From the NCBI GenBank assembly GCA_035495815.1, contig DATJFH010000217.1, positions 1 to 55,920 on the forward strand: a stretch of 55,920 nucleotides of DNA, in the 5' to 3' direction. Positions within the stretch are counted from its first letter, which is position 1. The number at the start of each line of letters is the position of its first letter. The notes under the pieces were generated by a model. It saw only the letters and a list, made by a program, of their open reading frames with translations, made no database searches and was not told the DNA's origin. This document shows positions 1 through 8,271 of this stretch, in pieces. This stretch comes from DATJFH01 sp035495815 (GTDB lineage Bacteria > Acidobacteriota > Terriglobia > Bryobacterales > Bryobacteraceae). Position numbers and translations under genes: made by a program.

Positions 1-2705
1 TCGCGCGCCGCGGCGAAGACACCCTGGAGCTTGCCGTCGCGGTCGTTGAAGGTGGTGGCGTTGTACGACACCACGGTCTCGCGCCCGCCCTTGGCGCGGG
101 CGGTCAATTCGTAGTTCGTGACCTTGCCTTCGCGCAGCACCAGGCGGATGCCCTGCTCGGCCCTGTCCGAGTCGGTGAAGTGGTCCTTGACCGGCGAGCC
201 GATCAGCTCCTCGCGCGAGCGGCCCGTGAGCGCCTCCATCTGCTGGTTGACGTCGGTGATGATTCCCAGCGGGTCGGTGGTCATCAGCGCATCGATATTG
301 CTCTCGATCAGCGAGCGGGTGTAGAACTGCGAGGCTTGCAGCTGGCCTTCCAGCTGTTTCTGATCGGTGATGTCACGAGCCGAGGCGAAGATTCCACGCA
401 CGCTGCCGCCCGTATCGCGGAAGACGGCGGCGTTGAAGGACACCGGCAGGCTGGAGCCGTCGGCGCCTTTCAGCGTCAGAACGTAATTCGCCGCCGAACC
501 CTCGCGGAACGTCAGCCGTACACCGCCGGCGGCGCGCTCGGGCTCGGAGAAATAGGTGGGAAACGGCGAGCCCACCAGCTGGCTGCGCGGCCGCCCGGCC
601 ATGCGGCACATCTTCTCGTTGACGTCGGTGATCGTCATCGCCTCGTTGACCGTCACCAGCCCGTCCACCGACGCCTCGATCAGGCCGCGGTTGTAGGCGC
701 GCTCCTCGCCGAGCTGCGTCTGCAGACGCGCCTGCTCGGTAATGTCGCGCGCACTGGCGAAAATGCCCCGCACCGCGCCCGCCTGGTCCTTGAAAATGGC
801 CGCGTTGAAGGAGACCAGGATCTGCGCCCCGTCCTTGCGCCGCAGCGTCAGCTCGTAATTGGTGACCGCGCCCTTGTCGAGCGTCAGCCGGACGCCGTCC
901 GAAGCGCGCATGGGATCGGTGAAGAATCCGGGAAATGTGGCGTTGATCAGCTCCTCGCGCCGGTAGCCCGACATGCGGCACATGGTTTCGTTGACGTCGG
1001 TCACGGTCAGCATGGGGTCCACCGTCACCAGCCCGTCGAGCGAAGCCTCGATCAAGCCGCGATTGTAAGCCCGCTCCTCGGCCAGCTGCGACTGCAGCCG
1101 CGCCTGCTCGGTAATGTCGCGCGCGCTGGCAAAGATGCCGCGTACGTCGCCGGCCGGGTCCCGGAAAACGGAAGCGTTGAACGACACCTCCATCAGGCGG
1201 CCGCCGCGCGTGGCCAACGTCAACACGTAATCGGTGACGATGCCTTTTTGAAACGTCTCCTCGACTCCCGACGTCGCCCGGCCGGAGTCTTTGAAGTAGT
1301 CCGGGAAAGGCGTGCCGATCAACTCCTCGCGGGAGTAGCCCGACATGCGGCACATCTGCTCGTTGACGTCCGAGATCACGCCGCTGCGATCGACCGTGAT
1401 CAGCCCGTCCACCGAGGCTTCGATCAGCCCGCGGTTGTAAGCCTGGCTGTCCCGCAGCTGCTGCTTGAGCCGCTTGTGCTCGGTAATGTCGCGGGCGGCC
1501 GCGAAGACGCCCTGCAATACGCCGCCGGCGTCCCGGAAAGTGGACGCGTTGTAGGATACCACCGTGAGCCGGCCGTCTTTCGAGAGCGCCGTCAGCTCGT
1601 AGTTGGTGACCCTGCCTTCGCGCAGCACCAGCTTGATGCCTTCGTCGGCGCGCCGCCGGTCCGTAAAGTAGTGGTTGAACGGGGAGCCGATCAGCGCCTG
1701 GCGCGAATAGCCCGTCAGCGCCACCATCTGCTCGTTCACGTCGGTGATGACGCCCAGCGGGTCGGTGGTCATCAGCGCGTCAATGCTGGACTCGATCAGC
1801 GAGCGCGTGTAGAACTGCGTCGCCTGGAGCTCCTCGGTGAGCTTGATTTCGCTGCTGATATCCTTTGATATCAGTAGATAACCGACCGCCCGGCCGAGCG
1901 CGTCGCGCCGCGGCGTGATCACCACCCGGGCCGTAAAGCGCTCGCCGTTCTTGCGCAGCCGCTTGATCGTCCCTTCCCACTTGCCGTCCCTCAGCGCCGA
2001 CTGGACAATGTCCTTCGCCAACCCGGATTGTACGTCGCTCGGAATATGCAGAATCGAGGAGTTCGCTTTGCCGACCACTTCTTCGGGCTCGTACCCGTAC
2101 AAGCGGCGGGCGCCCTCGTTCCACAGCAAAATGGTGCCGTCCAGACCCTTCCCGATGATCGAATATTCCGTCGACGCCTGCAGGATGTTGGTGATGAAGT
2201 CGACAGCCTCCTGCGGATCGCCGACAATCGCCCGGTCGAAGAGGTTGGTGCGCCGCAGATCCTCGGAAAAGCGCTGTTCGCGGGAAGTGTCCTTTGATAT
2301 CAATACAAAGCCGGCCGCCTTCCCCTGCGGGTCGAGACGCGGCGTGATCACCAGGCGAGCCGAAAATTGTTGGCCGCCCTTGCGGACCCGGCGTACGACG
2401 CCTTCCCACTTGCCTTTGTTCAGCGCCTCGGACATGATCTGCCCGGGAAGACCGGCGGTCACATCCTCCGGAGTGTGCAGAATCGCCGAGTTGGCCTTAC
2501 CCACCACCTCTTCGGACGCATAGCCGTACAGCCGGCGGGCGCCCTCGTTCCAGAGCAGGATGTTTCCTTCCAGATCTTTGCCGATGATCGAGTACTCGGT
2601 AGAGGACCCCAGGATGCTCAGCAAGAACTCCAGAGTAGGCTGTGTCCCGACTGCCAGGGTATTGTCCGCCGTCAAAGTGTCCACATTCAAAGCGCCTCCG
2701 CACAT
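1..2705 (-). CDS. Multi-PAS sensor protein, probably a sensor histidine kinase (C-terminus outside window)
   Basis: The reading frame runs from an ATG at 2705 off the left edge, about 901 codons, with no stop. It has at least seven PAS domains. The first two share 'STEYSIIGK' and 'LLWNEGARRLYGY' and lie 143 residues apart. The next five begin 'FYTRSLIES' or 'AYNRGLIEAS', have the core 'ITDVNEQM' and end '(V)RGIFASARDITEQ' (PAC), spaced exactly 372 bp. No signal peptide or membrane segment is visible in this part, so the sensing half looks cytoplasmic. Proteins of this build usually end in HisKA/HATPase or a cyclase/GGDEF module; the output domain is not in the window. A GTG at 2684 is an alternative start. 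An in-frame TAG at 2730-2732 limits the gene upstream. The unrelated ORFs on the opposite strand are codon-bias shadows. Confidence 0.9.
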   Translation of the reverse strand, partial: MCGGALNVDTLTADNTLAVGTQPTLEFLLSILGSSTEYSIIGKDLEGNILLWNEGARRLYGYASEEVVGKANSAILHTPEDVTAGLPGQIMSEALNKGKWEGVVRRVRKGGQQFSARLVITPRLDPQGKAAGFVLISKDTSREQRFSEDLRRTNLFDRAIVGDPQEAVDFITNILQASTEYSIIGKGLDGTILLWNEGARRLYGYEPEEVVGKANSSILHIPSDVQSGLAKDIVQSALRDGKWEGTIKRLRKNGERFTARVVITPRRDALGRAVGYLLISKDISSEIKLTEELQATQFYTRSLIESSIDALMTTDPLGVITDVNEQMVALTGYSRQALIGSPFNHYFTDRRRADEGIKLVLREGRVTNYELTALSKDGRLTVVSYNASTFRDAGGVLQGVFAAARDITEHKRLKQQLRDSQAYNRGLIEASVDGLITVDRSGVISDVNEQMCRMSGYSREELIGTPFPDYFKDSGRATSGVEETFQKGIVTDYVLTLATRGGRLMEVSFNASVFRDPAGDVRGIFASARDITEQARLQSQLAEERAYNRGLIEASLDGLVTVDPMLTVTDVNETMCRMSGYRREELINATFPGFFTDPMRASDGVRLTLDKGAVTNYELTLRRKDGAQILVSFNAAIFKDQAGAVRGIFASARDITEQARLQTQLGEERAYNRGLIEASVDGLVTVNEAMTITDVNEKMCRMAGRPRSQLVGSPFPTYFSEPERAAGGVRLTFREGSAANYVLTLKGADGSSLPVSFNAAVFRDTGGSVRGIFASARDITDQKQLEGQLQASQFYTRSLIESNIDALMTTDPLGIITDVNQQMEALTGRSREELIGSPVKDHFTDSDRAEQGIRLVLREGKVTNYELTARAKGGRETVVSYNATTFNDRDGKLQGVFAAAR

Positions 2706-3123
2706 CCACGCCGGCCAAAAGAATGGTGTCTAAAGGTAGTGGAGTCGGCCAGTATTTTTCTCACAAAAATTTGCTGTATCCGCAGGATGGCCCGCCTGCT
2801 GCGGGCGGAGCCACAAGAAGACGGCTCAGCCAAAAAGTCCTGAGACCTCTGCTGTGGCGAAAATCGCGCCACCCAAAAGAAAAATCCGTTTCCAGATTTC
2901 GAATCACGCCGCCGGGCAGTCCGCTGGGTGAGCGCGGCCAGACTCATTTCACGATTTCGAGACAGCCGCCCGGCCGTCCTGTTGCTCCTGCGGCGGGTGG
3001 CAGGGCGAAAGGATCTGGTTTGCCCGGCGCTACTCAGGACGGGCTGCGTTGCTCTGATTCCGCGCGGGGAGAAGGAGGAATTTCCAACAAGGTGACGCCT
3101 GCCGTCAAAGCCTGCGGCGCGCC
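2706..3123. other. 418-bp gene-free region with strong inverted repeats
   Basis: No credible gene was found between the PAS-protein start and the stop of the next gene on the same strand, so this is the presumptive 5' leader and promoter region of the PAS gene. It contains a two-part inverted repeat: CAGCC 2963-2967 plus CGTCCTG 2975-2981 pair with CAGGACG 3035-3041 plus GGCTG 3042-3046, 12 pairs with a 7-nt bulge. A second nested hairpin pairs CCACA 2811-2815 with TGTGG 2853-2857 and CTCAG 2825-2829 with CTGAG 2840-2844. A GCCCGC/GCGGGC hairpin lies near 2790-2806. Function is unknown. Confidence 0.5.
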
Positions 3124-4359
3124 TTACTCGTGAATCCCGACGGCTGAGGTCCTGGCCACTTCCACGGCGAACACATACGTGTCCCCGAACATGTTGGAGC
3201 GGAATACCACCCACTTCTGATCCGGCGTGAAACTCACGTTGGGTTCCAGACGGTACTGGTGTTTCGACATGTTGACGAGCCGCTCGGCGCGCAGCACGCC
3301 CGGCTGGACAAAGCTCTTGTCTTCGGCGCCGCGGTTCGCAATCGCTTCCGGCCGGAACAGGTAGATCCACTGACCGTCCGGAGCCCGCGCCACCTGGCCG
3401 GGATCGCCTCCGTCGCCGCAGAACAGCTTGCCGTCCCTGGTCACGTTGAAGTGGATCGACCACTCGTTCCGCTGCAGGTGATACTGGACGCGCGCGCCGC
3501 TGTCCACCTGATACCCCGCCAGCCAGAAGTCTTCTCCCCGCGGCGTCTGCAGATCGTACCAGATGGTCTTGCCGTCCGCGCTCCAGAATTCGTGACCGAA
3601 GATCTCCATCGCCATCGTCCGGGTGTGGATCTTCTTGACCTGCGTTCCGTCGGTCCGCATCGTCCAGATGCGGTCCACCTTATGCCAGGGACCTTCGTGG
3701 CAGAACATCAACAGCGTTGGATCCGTGGGTGAGAACAGCAGATGATTGAGCCAGGCCCGGTCCCGGTGAATCGTTTTCACTTCTCCTGTCGCGACGTTCA
3801 ATGTGTAGAGTCCCATCGGGAGCCGCGCCGCCCAGCGCTCCTCCATCATCTGTCCCTTGTTCCTGGGCTGATCGAGCGGATGCGTCTGCCCCGTGCGGTT
3901 CCCGCCGTAATCCTGGCCTGCGCCCTCGATGTACGTTCCGGCCAGCAGCGTTTCGTCCGCGTTCACCGTGGAGATCGAACCCCGAGGCGGCAGAACCCCG
4001 ATCTTGCGCGTGTCGCCCGACTCCACGTCCGTGAAGTAGGCCGCCCCGTCGCGAATGTAATAGACCCGCTGATGCCTGCGCCCGGCGTCGATCAGCCGCG
4101 CCCGTCCCTGCACTACCTGCCGTGCTTTACGCGTGGCCAGGTCGAACACCGAGATCCCGCCGGGCGTCGTATACACCAGCTTCTTCCCGTCGGCTGTGTA
4201 ACCATTCTGGTTGAAGTAGAGACTGGCGCTGCCCGGCTCGTCGGTCAGCCGCACGATGCGGTGTCCGGTGTCGGGATCCACCCAGGAGGCGGGCGGCAGA
4301 GAGGCAGCCCGCCCCACCGCCGTCGCAAGAAAAAGGCTCGCGAAAATCAGGGTTCGCAT
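3124..4359 (-). CDS. Secreted oligogalacturonate lyase-like beta-propeller
   Basis: 411 residues with a Sec signal peptide (MRTLIFASLFLATAVGRA). After it come repeated propeller blades with WD40/TolB-like strands such as 'YTADGKKLVYTTPGGISVFD' and 'SADGKTIWYDL'. The order of motifs fits the oligogalacturonate lyase family (Pectate_lyase22): 'SWVDPDTGHRIVRLTDEPG' at the N-terminus, the His-rich centre 'LMFCHEGPWHKVDRIW', and 'IFGHEFWSADGK'. That family cleaves short pectin oligomers by beta-elimination, with Mn bound by His residues on the propeller. Soil Acidobacteriota carry many such genes. The substrate is not proven here; a generic TolB-like propeller is the alternative. It stands alone, divergent from the IS110 relic and 418 bp upstream of the PAS gene. 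Confidence 0.75.
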   Translation of the reverse strand: MRTLIFASLFLATAVGRAASLPPASWVDPDTGHRIVRLTDEPGSASLYFNQNGYTADGKKLVYTTPGGISVFDLATRKARQVVQGRARLIDAGRRHQRVYYIRDGAAYFTDVESGDTRKIGVLPPRGSISTVNADETLLAGTYIEGAGQDYGGNRTGQTHPLDQPRNKGQMMEERWAARLPMGLYTLNVATGEVKTIHRDRAWLNHLLFSPTDPTLLMFCHEGPWHKVDRIWTMRTDGTQVKKIHTRTMAMEIFGHEFWSADGKTIWYDLQTPRGEDFWLAGYQVDSGARVQYHLQRNEWSIHFNVTRDGKLFCGDGGDPGQVARAPDGQWIYLFRPEAIANRGAEDKSFVQPGVLRAERLVNMSKHQYRLEPNVSFTPDQKWVVFRSNMFGDTYVFAVEVARTSAVGIHE

Positions 4360-4418
4360 ATCAATTACGCCGCGAAGGGGTAAATCGAGCGGCAGAACAA
4401 ACGAAGGAAGGGCCGCTC

Positions 4419-4538
4419 ATGTCTAAGATACGCTTTGTCGGTTTGGATGTCCACGCCGGGACGGCCGCTTTGGCAGTGGCCGCAGCGGAAGGAGAGATTC
4501 GTGCCGGGCCGCGTTGTGCAGATAAAGGCTTGTTCTGA
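4419..4538 (+). pseudogene. N-terminal remnant of an IS110-family transposase
   Basis: An ATG at 4419 opens a 39-residue peptide starting 'MSKIRFVGLDVHAGTAALA', then 'VAAAEGEIR', stopped by TGA at 4536-4538. 'R(F/Y)VGLDVH' with the first acidic residue of the DEDD catalytic centre, followed by a beta-strand and 'GEIR', is the signature N-terminus of IS110-type transposases, which are normally around 340-400 residues. Everything after about residue 29 is lost, and no further transposase sequence was found up to the next gene at 4672. Too short for usual gene-calling limits. The 4360-4671 gap holds nothing else recognisable. Confidence 0.75.
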
Positions 4539-4671
4539 AGCGGCAGCCGTTACCCTTGAGGATCTCGATGCCGGAGCCCCCGACGAATCGGAAATGGTTT
4601 CTAATAACGGAACCCGAGCTGGTACCGGTTTTTCGCGCGTCAAGAGCACTTTCTGTTCACAATAGATAAAT

Positions 4672-5562
4672 ATGGACGTTCATCTGGTAGACGGAACGTA
4701 TGAGCTCTTCCGCCATTTCTTCGCCGTTCCCCCGGGACTGGATACGAACGGAACCGAAGTCGGGGCTGTTCGCGGAGTACTGGCGTCTGTCCTGAGTCTG
4801 ATCGAAGGAGGCGCCACTCATGTCGGTGTGGCCACCGATCATGTCGTCGAGTCCTTCCGTAACGAACTCTACCCCGGATACAAGACCTCCGAAGGCGTGC
4901 CCGCGCCGCTGCTGGCCCAGTTTCCGGCGCTCGAGGAAGCGCTGCAATCCATGGGTGTCACGGTCTGGCCGATGATCGAATACGAAGCCGACGACGCGCT
5001 GGCGTCCGCGGCGTCCAAGGCCGCCATGGATGACCGCGTCAGGCAAGTGTTTATCTGCACTCCGGACAAAGACCTGGCGCAGTGCGTGGTCGGCAGCCGC
5101 GTGGTTCAACTGGACCGGAGGCGCGGAATCCTGCGCGATGACGCGGCCGTGCTTGCGAAGTGGGGAGTGAGGCCGGAATCGATTCCGGATTATCTGGCCG
5201 TGGTCGGCGACAGCGCCGACGGCTTTCCAGGCCTGCCTGGATGGGGTCCGAAAGCGGCTGCGCTGACTTTCAGCCAATATCCCCATTTTGAAGATGTTCC
5301 CCGGGACTGGCGGCGCTGGCATCCCTCGATCCGCGGCGCCCAGCGCCTCTCCGCGGTCTTGTTCGAGCAATGGAATGACGCCATCTTGTATCGAATCCTG
5401 GCTACATTGAGACTGGATGCGCCCGTATTTGAAAACGTGGACGAACTGCGGTGGAACGGTCCGGAGCCAGGCTTTGAACGATACACCGAGCGCCTCAATT
5501 CCCCGGCTCTGTATAAGCGCGCTCTTGCCATTCACGCTGCCTCTCCTGAAGCCGTAGGCTAA
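4672..5562 (+). CDS. Stand-alone 5'-3' exonuclease / flap endonuclease-like protein
   Basis: 296 residues matching the 5'-3' exonuclease domain found at the N-terminus of DNA polymerase I, without polymerase. Metal-ligand positions are present: D7 in 'HLVDGTYELFRHFF', D56, E105/D107/D108 in 'YEADDALAS', D132/D134 in 'CTPDKDLAQC', and the D180/D183 of 'GDSADGFPGLPGWGPK', which begins the helix-hairpin-helix. This predicts a structure-specific nuclease acting on flaps or RNA primers during replication or repair. It lies 9 bp upstream of xseB, so it probably heads the nuclease/isoprenoid operon. The ATG at 4672 follows an AT-rich stretch with little Shine-Dalgarno signal. The residues needed for metal binding look intact, so it is probably active. 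Confidence 0.9.
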   Translation: MDVHLVDGTYELFRHFFAVPPGLDTNGTEVGAVRGVLASVLSLIEGGATHVGVATDHVVESFRNELYPGYKTSEGVPAPLLAQFPALEEALQSMGVTVWPMIEYEADDALASAASKAAMDDRVRQVFICTPDKDLAQCVVGSRVVQLDRRRGILRDDAAVLAKWGVRPESIPDYLAVVGDSADGFPGLPGWGPKAAALTFSQYPHFEDVPRDWRRWHPSIRGAQRLSAVLFEQWNDAILYRILATLRLDAPVFENVDELRWNGPEPGFERYTERLNSPALYKRALAIHAASPEAVG

Positions 5563-5571
5563 AATATATCG

Positions 5572-5817
5572 ATGCCCGACGATGTACAACCCAAGCCGGA
5601 AAGCTTCGAGAGCTGCCTCGACCAGCTCGAGAAGGTAGTCAAAGAGCTTGAAAGCGGTGACATGCAGCTCGAACGCTCACTCGAGTTATTCGAGAAGGGC
5701 ATGGCTCTGAGCGAAAGCTGCCGCAAGCAGCTCGAGGAGGCCGAAACCCGCGTCGAAATGCTGATCCGGAAAGATGGCAAGATTCAGCCCGAGCCCTTCC
5801 GCCCCGACAGAGGATGA
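5572..5817 (+). CDS. xseB: Exodeoxyribonuclease VII small subunit
   Basis: 81 residues, the normal length for XseB. The family core is visible: 'SFESCLDQLEKVVKELESGD' then 'LERSLELFEKGMALSESCR', followed by a short charged tail. XseB binds the large subunit XseA as a helical bundle to form the ssDNA exonuclease VII complex. The xseA partner is not in the window. It lies 9 bp after the exonuclease gene and overlaps the next start by 4 bp (ATGA), so translation is probably coupled with ispA, as in many bacteria. Confidence 0.95.
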   Translation: MPDDVQPKPESFESCLDQLEKVVKELESGDMQLERSLELFEKGMALSESCRKQLEEAETRVEMLIRKDGKIQPEPFRPDRG

Positions 5818-6692
5818 GCCTTAACGAATACCTGGCCGCCCAGGTTCATTTGATAGACTGCGAGCTCGATCGCCTCGTTCCCCCCGAAACCACGCCCCCA
5901 GCCACTATCCACCGGGCCATGCGCTACAGCCTCTTCGCCGGCGGCAAACGCATCCGGCCTCTGCTGTGCCTGGCTGCCGCCGAAGCCGTCCGCGGCGATT
6001 CCCTCGGCGCCCTCACGGCCGCCTGCACGCTGGAATTCATCCACACCTACTCGCTCATCCATGACGATCTCCCTGCGCTCGACAACGACGACTACCGCCG
6101 CGGCAAGCTCACCTGCCACAAAATCTTCGGCGATGCCATGGCGATCCTGGCCGGGGATGCCCTGCTTACGCTCGCCTTCGAGATTCTGGCCACCAAAATC
6201 ACGATCCCCTGCGGCATCCGGCTGATCGCGGAGCTTTCGACAGCCGCCGGCACGGTCGGCGGCATGATCGGGGGCCAGGTGGCCGACCTCGAAGGCGAGG
6301 GTCAGGCGCCCGACGCGGCGCTCCTCGAAAGCATCCATCGGGCCAAGACCGGCGCGCTGCTTCGCGCCAGCGTGCGCATGGGCGCCATCTGCGCCGGAGC
6401 CGATCCCGGACAGTTCGAGGCGCTCTCATCTTATGGGGAGCACATCGGTCTGGCCTTCCAGATGGTTGACGATATCCTGGATGTCGAAGAATCCTCCCAG
6501 GCCCTCGGCAAAACGGCCGGTAAGGACGCCCAGCAACAGAAGATCACTTTCCCCGCCGTCTACGGACTGGCCGAATCGAAGCGCATGGCCGATACCGAGC
6601 TGCAAATGGCGCATGCCGCGCTCGAGCCGTTCGGCGAGTCTGCACGACGGCTGCTCGACCTGGCGGACCTGATCGTGCGCCGCAAAGCCTGA
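5814..6692 (+). CDS. ispA: Polyprenyl (farnesyl/geranylgeranyl) diphosphate synthase
   Basis: 292 residues, typical of short-chain trans-prenyl diphosphate synthases. The first Asp-rich motif is D84-D85-LPAL-D90 followed by 'RRGK' (bacterial type with two extra residues). The second is D219-D220-ILD with 'FQMVDD' before it. 'GGKRIRPLL' binds isopentenyl diphosphate. The enzyme condenses IPP with allylic diphosphates to give C15 (or C20) precursors for quinones, undecaprenyl phosphate and hopanoids. It overlaps xseB by 4 bp and tlyA by 1 bp. In many genomes dxs sits directly after ispA; here it is absent. Product chain length cannot be decided from sequence alone. Confidence 0.93.
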   Translation: MSLNEYLAAQVHLIDCELDRLVPPETTPPATIHRAMRYSLFAGGKRIRPLLCLAAAEAVRGDSLGALTAACTLEFIHTYSLIHDDLPALDNDDYRRGKLTCHKIFGDAMAILAGDALLTLAFEILATKITIPCGIRLIAELSTAAGTVGGMIGGQVADLEGEGQAPDAALLESIHRAKTGALLRASVRMGAICAGADPGQFEALSSYGEHIGLAFQMVDDILDVEESSQALGKTAGKDAQQQKITFPAVYGLAESKRMADTELQMAHAALEPFGESARRLLDLADLIVRRKA

Positions 6693-7414
6693 TGAAGATC
6701 CGGCTCGATGTGGCGCTGGCCGAGCGGGGACTGGCCGAATCGAGAGAGAAAGCGCAGGCGCTGGTGCTGGCCGGAGAAGTGCTGGTCGACGGCGTCAAGG
6801 CGCGCAAGCCGGGGCAGAGCGTCGCTCCGGAATCCAATCTGCAGGTCCTCGGCCGTCCCCCGTTCGTGAGCCGCGGCGGACTCAAGCTCGCGGCCGCGCT
6901 CGATCAATTCGGCGTCGCGGTGGCGCAGCGCGTCTGCCTGGACGTGGGCGCCTCCACCGGTGGATTTACCGACTGCCTGCTGCAGCGCGGCGCCGCCCGG
7001 GTGCATGCGGTGGATGTGGGCGCGGGCCAGATCGATTGGAAGCTGCGGGTCGATACGCGCGTCGTGCTCCACGAGCGGCTGAACGCCCGCTACCTGCGGG
7101 CGGAGGACATCGGCGAGCCGGTCGATCTGGCCGTCTTGGACGTGAGCTTCATTTCCGTCACCATCGTGCTGCCGTCGGTGGCCCCGCTGTTACAACCGGC
7201 CGGCGAAATGGTTATACTCGTCAAACCACAGTTTGAAGTGGGCCGGGAGCAGGTGGGCAAGGGTGGAATCGTGCGCGATCCGGATCTGCACGCCTCAGCC
7301 TGCCGCCGCGTGGAGCACGCGGCGCGCCAGATGAACTTCGAGACCAGCATCATCGAGAGCCCGATCCTGGGCGCTGAAGGAAACAAGGAATTCCTCCTGT
7401 ATGCCCGACATTAA
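6692..7414 (+). CDS. tlyA: TlyA family rRNA (cytidine-2'-O)-methyltransferase
   Basis: 240 residues. An S4 RNA-binding domain covers about 1-60 ('RLDVALAERGLAESREKAQ', 'VLVDG'). It is followed by an FtsJ-like Rossmann methyltransferase with the SAM-binding 'CLDVGASTGGFTDCLLQRGA' (82-101), 'AVDVGAGQIDWKLR' and 'LVKPQFEVGREQVGKGGIV'. The family methylates 2'-OH groups of 16S/23S rRNA cytidines, and loss gives capreomycin resistance in mycobacteria; older annotations call it hemolysin A. It is slightly shorter than the usual 250-270. It overlaps ispA by 1 bp and nadK by 14 bp, so it is part of the same operon. Confidence 0.92.
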   Translation: MKIRLDVALAERGLAESREKAQALVLAGEVLVDGVKARKPGQSVAPESNLQVLGRPPFVSRGGLKLAAALDQFGVAVAQRVCLDVGASTGGFTDCLLQRGAARVHAVDVGAGQIDWKLRVDTRVVLHERLNARYLRAEDIGEPVDLAVLDVSFISVTIVLPSVAPLLQPAGEMVILVKPQFEVGREQVGKGGIVRDPDLHASACRRVEHAARQMNFETSIIESPILGAEGNKEFLLYARH

Positions 7415-8264
7415 GACCATCGGCATTTTCTCCAAACCGGACGTTCCCGCAGCCGCCGGACTGACGCCCAAGCTCATCGAGTGGCTCACGGCCCGCGGCA
7501 TCCACACGCGCTGCGACGAAGAGACGGCCGCTTACGCCGGCGGCTGCGAAGCGCATCCCCGGCCGGAGGTGCCTGAGGGCTGCGACCTGGTTATTGTCCT
7601 CGGCGGCGACGGAACCCTGCTGTCTGCCGCCCGTGCCATCAGCGGCCGCGAAATCCCGCTGTTCCCGGTGAACCTCGGCGGCCTCGGTTTCCTGACCGCG
7701 ATCACGCTCGACGAAGTCTTTCCCGAGCTCGAGCGCGCCTTCCGCGGCGAGCACCGCGTGGGCAAGCGGAAAATGATCGAGGTCGAATTGCTGCGCGGCG
7801 ACCGGACCGTCGCCCACTACGAAGCTTTGAACGACGCCGTGATCACCAAGGCCTCGCTCGCCCGCATGATCGATCTGGACGCCTATGTCGATCAGATGTT
7901 CGTCTGCTCTTACAAGGTCGATGGCCTGATCGTGGCCACGCCGACGGGCTCGACAGCTTACTCCCTCTCGGCCGGCGGACCCATCATCTTTCCGTCCGTG
8001 GCCGCGTTCTGCATCACCCCGATCTGCCCCCACACGCTCACCAACCGCCCGGTCATCGTTCCCGAATCGAGCCTCATTCGCACGGTCTGTTTCGCCGAGG
8101 ACGGCGCCGCCTTTCTCACCATCGATGGGCAGGTAGGCGAGCCGCTCATGAAGGCCGACCAGATCGTCTGCCGCGCCTCCGCTCACACGATTCACCTGAT
8201 CCGGCCGCCGCGCATGCTGTTTTTCGACGTGCTGCGAGCCAAGCTCAAGTGGGGCGAAAGATGA
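7401..8264 (+). CDS. nadK: NAD kinase
   Basis: 287 residues. Contains the GGDG motif in 'VLGGDGTLLSAARAI' (68-71), then 'NLGGLGFLTAI', 'LNDAVITK' and 'DGLIVATPTGSTAYSLSAGG', the full set for ATP-NAD kinases. It phosphorylates NAD to NADP in the cytosol. The start ATG lies inside tlyA (14-bp overlap). The end is 7 bp before the symporter gene, so the operon may continue. Confidence 0.95.
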   Translation: MPDIKTIGIFSKPDVPAAAGLTPKLIEWLTARGIHTRCDEETAAYAGGCEAHPRPEVPEGCDLVIVLGGDGTLLSAARAISGREIPLFPVNLGGLGFLTAITLDEVFPELERAFRGEHRVGKRKMIEVELLRGDRTVAHYEALNDAVITKASLARMIDLDAYVDQMFVCSYKVDGLIVATPTGSTAYSLSAGGPIIFPSVAAFCITPICPHTLTNRPVIVPESSLIRTVCFAEDGAAFLTIDGQVGEPLMKADQIVCRASAHTIHLIRPPRMLFFDVLRAKLKWGER

Positions 8265-8271
8265 TCCGCGC

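Noticed and set aside
180..1868. 562-codon frame on the + strand
   Set aside because: Antisense shadow of the PAS-repeat gene; its repeated peptide mirrors the PAS period and it shows no family motifs.
3014..3030. GGGCAAACC on the - strand, as in the c-di-GMP (GEMM-I) riboswitch
   Set aside because: The second conserved block (GGGACGCAAAGCC-like) and tetraloop receptor were not found at the right distance, so the match is too weak.
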